From Fibrobacter succinogenes (GTDB lineage: Bacteria > Fibrobacterota > Fibrobacteria > Fibrobacterales > Fibrobacteraceae), in contig CACXKY010000013.1 in assembly GCA_902768325.1 (NCBI GenBank), forward strand, positions 1 through 35,438: 35,438 nucleotides of DNA, given 5' to 3'. Below, piece by piece: positions 30,891-35,438 of this stretch. Every line of letters begins with the position of its first letter. Position 1 is the stretch's first letter. The notes beneath the pieces were generated by a model. It did not search any database, was not told the DNA's origin, and saw nothing but the letters and a program-made list of their open reading frames with translations. The position numbers and the translations under genes were made by a program.

Positions 30891-32849
30891 TTAAATATCC
30901 CCGGAACTGAACCCGAGAGATTCCTCGAGCCATGTATCGGTACGCTGGACCGACAGGCGACTCCTATAGGCCTTGCGGCCAGCGATAAACTGCGCCCACT
31001 TGACAACCAGCGCCGAAAAGAATCCCAGGTGCCGAAGCAGCGGCAGCAAAGCCAGCGGTAGATTGCGCCGGAGCAGCTCATCTTCGAAGCTCGCGTAGCG
31101 GCTCGCGCTGCCTGGGTCCCCCTGACGCGCGGCACGCCCAAAAAGCTGGCGGTCAATACGGGACGATGGGTTACATTCTGTCGCGACCACGTGCAGCCCG
31201 CCAATCTTACGGACCTTTTCGGCAATCTTGATATCGGTACCGCGGCCGGCCATGTTCGTAGCGACGGTAATTGCCTCGAACTTGCCCGCTTCGGCGATAA
31301 TGGCGGCCTCTTCTTCACTGCGTACGGCGTTGATGATTCGGCAACTGTACCCCAGTTCCGCAATCTTCGCTCCCAAAATTTCGCTTTCGTCGATATCCTT
31401 CGTACCGATAAGGATCGGGCGCCCCTGCTTGTGGACGCGCACCACTTCACGTACAATCGCCTCGCGCTTCGCGGACTTTGTCGAATAGGACTTCAGGCGG
31501 CCCACCTTGCGGCGGCACTTCCGGTGATTCGGGATGCACACCACGGGAGCCCCGTATATCGTCCAGAACTCTCTTGATGCTTCCTTGCCGGTACCCGTCA
31601 TTCCCGAGAAATTCCTGTAGAGGCGGAAGAACCGCTGGAAGCTCATTCGCGCTTCGGTTTCCTTGAGCCCCGTAATTTCAAGGCCTTCCTTGATTTCTAT
31701 CATCTGGTGCAGCCCGCCGTTCCAGGAACGCATGGGCATCTTTCTGCCGGTAGATTCGTCGACAATCACGACCTTGCCTTCTTCGACAACATACTGGCGC
31801 CCGTTATTGAACAAGTGCCTCGCGACTAGAGCCTGGCGCACCAGGTCCTTGAGGAAGGCGGCCTTGCAGAAGCCGTTCCCGCCCCCATCCGTCTGCTGCA
31901 CCTCTTCCAGGCGCTCATCCATATCGACCAGGAACCGGACCGAACGTTCCTTTTCCTCGACGCGGTAATCACGCCCCTCTTCCAACTTCCGGCTAAGGTC
32001 AAAAGCGAGCTTACAGATGGCGTTGAAGTCCTCGTTATCTTTCTCGCGCGAAATAATGAGCGGCGTCACGGCCTCGTCAATCAGCACGTTGTCGGCCTCG
32101 TCGACAATCGCAGTAAAAAGCCCGCGCTGGACCGTCTGCTGCATAATCCGTTCCATGTTCTCGGTAACGCCGGCAAGCATGCGCTTCGAGAAATCCCGGT
32201 TCGTCCCCAGGGCAATGTTATCGCGCAAAAAATCCGCCAGCACTTCTTTAGCCGTAGAATACGTCACGTCGGCAGAATAGCCTTCCTTGCGTTCGGGCGG
32301 TTTCATCTCGCCTGTCACGCAGCCTACAGTAACACCGCAAAAACTGTATATGGGCTTCATGATTTCGGCATCGCGGCTGGCCAGGTAATCGTTCGCAGTA
32401 ATCACATGACACGGCCGACCGCTCCACCCGCGGACAGTCGCGCAGAGCGCCGCCGTAATGGTTTTGCCCTCGCCCGTAGACATCTCGGCAATATAACCCT
32501 CGTAAAGGGCGTACGCACCGGCAATCTGTTCTATATACGGGTAAAAACCCATCTTGCGGGCAGCCGCCTCGCGTACCATCGCAAAGGCGCACTTGAGGGT
32601 AGCATCGTCTACCTTACGCCGGAAAGCATCGCCCACATCGCGGATACGGGCCTTCAGTTCGCTATCCGAAAGGCCTTTGTAATCCGAGCACAAGCGGTCT
32701 ACCGCTCGCGCGAACCGCAAAATCTTCCACAGCACCGTCCGGCGGCCCTTGAACTTACCGTAAAGCCCCAAGAGGAACGCGTCCAATCCCGTCGGGATTT
32801 TCTTGACGTGCTTCAAGGAAGTCAACCTGTAATTATCGGTAAGATTCAT
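30891..32849 (-). CDS. SecA-like ATPase without C-terminal scaffold
   Basis: A 652-residue paralogue of the SecA preprotein translocase motor. The first nucleotide-binding domain has EMSTGEGKT (Walker A, 125-130), TANDYLASRDAE, and VDEADNVLIDEAVTPLIIS (Walker B and following helix, about 249-267). A shortened preprotein cross-linking domain follows (about 268-365). The second motor domain has IVDESTGR, FRLYRNFSGMTGT, IGTKDIDESE, TNMAGRGTDI (531-540) and GRAARQGDPG (571-580). SecA proteins normally continue for 200-300 residues with the helical scaffold, two-helix finger and zinc-binding tail. Here only about 60 residues remain, partly hydrophobic (LPLALLPLLRHLGFFSALVVKW). The motor seems intact but its substrate handling must differ. 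It is 17 bases from the M50-HlyD gene and surely in its operon. A housekeeping secA is expected elsewhere. Confidence 0.9.
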   Translation of the reverse strand: MNLTDNYRLTSLKHVKKIPTGLDAFLLGLYGKFKGRRTVLWKILRFARAVDRLCSDYKGLSDSELKARIRDVGDAFRRKVDDATLKCAFAMVREAAARKMGFYPYIEQIAGAYALYEGYIAEMSTGEGKTITAALCATVRGWSGRPCHVITANDYLASRDAEIMKPIYSFCGVTVGCVTGEMKPPERKEGYSADVTYSTAKEVLADFLRDNIALGTNRDFSKRMLAGVTENMERIMQQTVQRGLFTAIVDEADNVLIDEAVTPLIISREKDNEDFNAICKLAFDLSRKLEEGRDYRVEEKERSVRFLVDMDERLEEVQQTDGGGNGFCKAAFLKDLVRQALVARHLFNNGRQYVVEEGKVVIVDESTGRKMPMRSWNGGLHQMIEIKEGLEITGLKETEARMSFQRFFRLYRNFSGMTGTGKEASREFWTIYGAPVVCIPNHRKCRRKVGRLKSYSTKSAKREAIVREVVRVHKQGRPILIGTKDIDESEILGAKIAELGYSCRIINAVRSEEEAAIIAEAGKFEAITVATNMAGRGTDIKIAEKVRKIGGLHVVATECNPSSRIDRQLFGRAARQGDPGSASRYASFEDELLRRNLPLALLPLLRHLGFFSALVVKWAQFIAGRKAYRSRLSVQRTDTWLEESLGFSSGDI

Positions 32850-32866
32850 CGGTCCAAAATTACAAA

Positions 32867-35032
32867 CTACATCCGGTAGTACTTCTGCAAGGCCTGTTCC
32901 ACCTTGCGGATTCCCTGCAAAGCCAAAGGAGTATCGCCCAGGTGGAAACGGATCTTGCCGGACCGGCCATGCATCGCATGCACTTCAGCTTTACCTAAAC
33001 GCAATGACGCCCGTACAAGATAGACCGGTTCTGCCGTCTGCTCCGTCGCATCCTTGCCCATGCGCGTTTCAATATCGCCGCCACCATGCCAGCCAAGCGC
33101 AGACGAAGGCAGCTTATCAATCGACGCGGGAATCGCATAGGCGCTATCCACCAGGATTTCATAGAAAGAATCACCCTTCAGGCGCACCGAAATCCGCCGA
33201 GGCGTCCCCATGAACAAGCGGGAAACTTCTTCTTGCGAAACCACGGCCAAGAAATTGAACGCCGTCGTATCCAGGAGCATTCCCAGGGAATCCCCCTTGG
33301 AAACCCACTTGTCGACAAAGTCGTCGATGTTGTCGACATTCCAGATGCCATCCATACCGGCGACCATCACCAAGCGGTCTTTCTGCAACTTGAGTTCTTC
33401 CAGTTCCTGGCGCAAGACTTCTATACGCTTTTCCAGCGGATACATGTTTTCTGGCGTTTCGTTCAAAGCCTTGTAGTACTGCTGTACGGCCTCGTTGATT
33501 TCCGCATTCTTCTCGTCTATCGTGAAACCGAGTTCTTCGTTTTGCAAGACGACTAACGTATCCCCGCCAGCCACGAAGTCCCCGGACTGGTGGTAAACCT
33601 TCGACACCCTGCCCGATGTAGCGACAATCGTATCTTCGAACTGCTTGGCTTCCAAGACGCCCGGTGCTGTAAACGTGTCCGGAACGGGAATGTAGAAAAG
33701 CGCCGCGAAAAGGGAACCGAAGAAGATGACCGAGATAGTCACCGCCCGCAAGCGAACACGCGTCAAGGCGGGACTGTTGAACACGTACTTCAGGAACTTG
33801 CCCACAGGCATAACGACCATCGAAAGCAGGAGCATCGCGCCCATAATCACAGAGAGAATCAGGTAATGCTGCGAAGCGGCGATAATGAAACCCGCGAAAA
33901 GGAAGAACCTGTAAACGGCACTCGATATCCCGTAGATGGTGAAAATAACAGCTTCGCTCCAGGTTTCTGCCACCTTTTGCGCATCTTGCTTGCGGAACGC
34001 AAACCGTTCGAGCAAGTACTTGAGGTGCATTACGGAATGCTGCTGCAGGTTGGGCATGTCCAGCAAGTCCGTCAAGATGTAGTAGCCGTCGAAGCGCATC
34101 AACGGGTTAATGTTGAACAGCACCGTCGAAACGGACGACATAATCAACACGTTATAAGCCAGGCTCCTGACAAGACCGCCACCCACGTTCGCCCAGATAA
34201 TCATGGCAATGGAAGCGATAAAGAACTCGCACAGCATACCGGCCGCACCCACAAACATCCTGTGGCGTTTTTTGCGGAAAGACCAGCTCGCGGTAGCGTC
34301 CATGTACGGGAGCGGCACGAGCATCATGAACATGATGCCAATCGTGTGGACCTCGCCGCCATACTTCTTGACGGCAAAGGAGTGCCCCAGTTCATGCAGG
34401 ACCTTGACGAGTACGGTGCAGACATACACCCAGCCGATATTGGACGGGGCGAGGAATCCCTGCGCCTGGTCCTTGAGCGTGTCGAAATTTTCTATTCCGT
34501 ACTTGACTGCCACCGCGATTGTCGCAAGCCACACCAAGAAGAAGAACTTCGAAAAGAAGAACGAGCCCACCCACTTGAAGCGACGGAGCATCGGTTCCGG
34601 ATCAAATATCGGAAGGCGTAAGAAAAAGATGTTCAGGAGGGTCGACTTGACCTTCTTCTGGGTATTTTTCTTGTCGCGATCGAACAGCTTCGAACCGTCC
34701 TCTACACCTTCGTACAGGAGCATATTCGCCTGGTAAAGCTGGGCGAGCATCTCGATGACTTCGCCCTGACCAGGGACATCTTCGGCACCGCTGTTCAGCA
34801 GTTCGTTCCAGATTTCACCGACCGTCTTCTTCTGGGTCAGGCGAGAAACGAACTCGTATGCCCCTTGGGGCAAGCGGTAGTACTTATTTGTAAAGGGATC
34901 GAAAAGGACATACCACAAAATCCCGCGGTACATCTGACGATGCACCCGGACACTGGCCCGGAGAGCAATTTTGCTCCCGCTGAGCCTGTACCAGGATTCA
35001 TGGAATATCTTGCGTTGCTGGTCGAGAATCAT
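32867..35032 (-). CDS. PqqD-like / M50 zinc protease / HlyD adaptor fusion membrane protein
   Basis: A 721-residue membrane protein. Residues 35-108 resemble a PqqD-type peptide-binding domain (WYVLFDPFTNKYYRLP, TVGEIWNELL). The middle has about eight hydrophobic segments and the intramembrane M50 (site-2 protease) motifs: HELGH at 213-217 and NPLMRFDGYYILTD with Asp315 as third zinc ligand. After the last membrane segment (about 430-448), residues 455-721 form a HlyD-type adaptor: a lipoyl-like half (GVLEAKQFEDTIVATSGRV), a coiled coil (about 505-555), a second half and a beta-barrel part. Such M50-HlyD proteins are annotated as putative peptide zinc metalloproteases and are linked to peptide maturation or export. 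The zinc ligands are intact. The gene follows the Ala/Pro-linker gene by 10 bases and precedes the SecA-like gene by 17. Confidence 0.88.
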   Translation of the reverse strand: MILDQQRKIFHESWYRLSGSKIALRASVRVHRQMYRGILWYVLFDPFTNKYYRLPQGAYEFVSRLTQKKTVGEIWNELLNSGAEDVPGQGEVIEMLAQLYQANMLLYEGVEDGSKLFDRDKKNTQKKVKSTLLNIFFLRLPIFDPEPMLRRFKWVGSFFFSKFFFLVWLATIAVAVKYGIENFDTLKDQAQGFLAPSNIGWVYVCTVLVKVLHELGHSFAVKKYGGEVHTIGIMFMMLVPLPYMDATASWSFRKKRHRMFVGAAGMLCEFFIASIAMIIWANVGGGLVRSLAYNVLIMSSVSTVLFNINPLMRFDGYYILTDLLDMPNLQQHSVMHLKYLLERFAFRKQDAQKVAETWSEAVIFTIYGISSAVYRFFLFAGFIIAASQHYLILSVIMGAMLLLSMVVMPVGKFLKYVFNSPALTRVRLRAVTISVIFFGSLFAALFYIPVPDTFTAPGVLEAKQFEDTIVATSGRVSKVYHQSGDFVAGGDTLVVLQNEELGFTIDEKNAEINEAVQQYYKALNETPENMYPLEKRIEVLRQELEELKLQKDRLVMVAGMDGIWNVDNIDDFVDKWVSKGDSLGMLLDTTAFNFLAVVSQEEVSRLFMGTPRRISVRLKGDSFYEILVDSAYAIPASIDKLPSSALGWHGGGDIETRMGKDATEQTAEPVYLVRASLRLGKAEVHAMHGRSGKIRFHLGDTPLALQGIRKVEQALQKYYRM

Positions 35033-35042
35033 CTTCTATGTA

Positions 35043-35438
35043 TTAGCCTACAAAAGCGGAAGCCACGAACTGGCAAGCCTTTGCAGCGTGCAAATATACA
35101 TAGATAAAGTCATCTTCGCTAGCCACATCGGAGAGATTGACCTGATAAGAGAGGTCAACATCCTCTTCGACGCTTCTACGCTTTTTGCTCGAATCGTCCC
35201 AGCTCCAAGTAAGTGCCGGCAAGGAGTTGCCATCTTCGCTGTTCACCATCAAGCTCACCGACGAAGCAGATGCGACATTCGATGCACCAATCTTGATGCG
35301 GACCGTCTCACCAGCGCCCACGGAAATAGTATCCGGCAAGCCGTCGACCAGTTCAGTTTCGCTATCGAAACCGGCCAAAGCAGCTGCAGGGGCTGCGGCC
35401 GGAGCCGGAGTCGCCGCAGTGTTCTTTTCACCGGGGAG
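35043..35438 (-). CDS. C-terminal part of an Ala/Pro-linker protein, 5' end cut
   Basis: The frame is open from the window edge to the stop at 35043, giving 131 residues. It begins with an Ala/Pro/Thr linker (NTAATPAPAAAPAAA), then a domain of about 105 residues with a beta pattern: TISVGAGETVRIKIGAS, SVSLMVNSEDG, LTWSWDD, a basic KKRR patch, VDLSYQVNLSD, FIYVYLHAAKACQF. The last strand carries the only Cys. It is 10 bases upstream of the M50-HlyD gene, so it probably belongs to the same operon. It could be a larger adaptor or a cargo protein; no family was recognised. Confidence 0.75.
   Translation of the reverse strand, partial: LPGEKNTAATPAPAAAPAAALAGFDSETELVDGLPDTISVGAGETVRIKIGASNVASASSVSLMVNSEDGNSLPALTWSWDDSSKKRRSVEEDVDLSYQVNLSDVASEDDFIYVYLHAAKACQFVASAFVG

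Overview
The window looks like a chromosomal segment of a Fibrobacter species (phylum Fibrobacterota). The evidence is a lipoprotein ending in a Fibrobacter succinogenes major paralogous (FISUMP, TIGR02145-like) domain, a TIGR02147-family regulator, many lipoproteins with Ser-rich linkers behind the lipid-anchor cysteine, and a 2153-residue secreted family 9 cellulase. No tRNA, rRNA, CRISPR array, transposase or phage gene was seen. Coding density is high and many neighbouring genes overlap by a few bases.

Layout. 1-5 kb: edge-truncated lipoprotein, biotin synthase (bioB), low-molecular-weight tyrosine phosphatase, NlpC/P60 lipoprotein, prephenate dehydratase (pheA) and RNase PH (rph). 4.9-9.0 kb, minus strand: a three-gene unit of a TIGR02147 regulator followed by two paralogous lipoproteins that carry four copies of one unnamed Cys-rich domain; the first lipoprotein is frameshifted near its end. 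9.1-11.5 kb, minus: small membrane protein, a TIM-barrel-like lipoprotein and hisH. 11.5-11.9 kb: a gene-free stretch full of hairpins and terminal-inverted-repeat elements, then pgk. 13.3-19.9 kb: secreted acidic protein, folB, comM with spoVG, a CBM9-like protein, an acyl-ACP thioesterase, a small secreted protein, an RluE-type pseudouridine synthase and another lipoprotein. 20-24 kb: class I fumarase, an Ala/Pro-rich tail-anchored protein and a collagen-like FISUMP lipoprotein. 24.2-35.4 kb, minus: the giant GH9 cellulase and, upstream of it, a SecA-like ATPase, a PqqD-like/M50 protease/HlyD fusion and the end of an Ala/Pro-linker protein.

The central-metabolism genes (pgk, fumarase, pheA, hisH, bioB, folB) fit a fermentative, succinate-forming cellulose degrader. 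The most notable locus is at the right end: a SecA motor without its usual C-terminal scaffold, next to a membrane protein fusing a PqqD-like domain, an M50 zinc protease and a HlyD-type adaptor, just upstream of the largest cellulase gene. I read it as a candidate export or processing system and know of no experimental description of such a pair.

A second window-wide pattern concerns gene starts. Several genes without a Shine-Dalgarno sequence have a TAnnTTTG/TATATT-type box ending only 4-7 bases before ATG. Genes with a Shine-Dalgarno sequence often have the same box 22-44 bases upstream. This suggests many leaderless transcripts and a promoter resembling the Bacteroidetes -7 element; Fibrobacterota and Bacteroidetes belong to the same superphylum.
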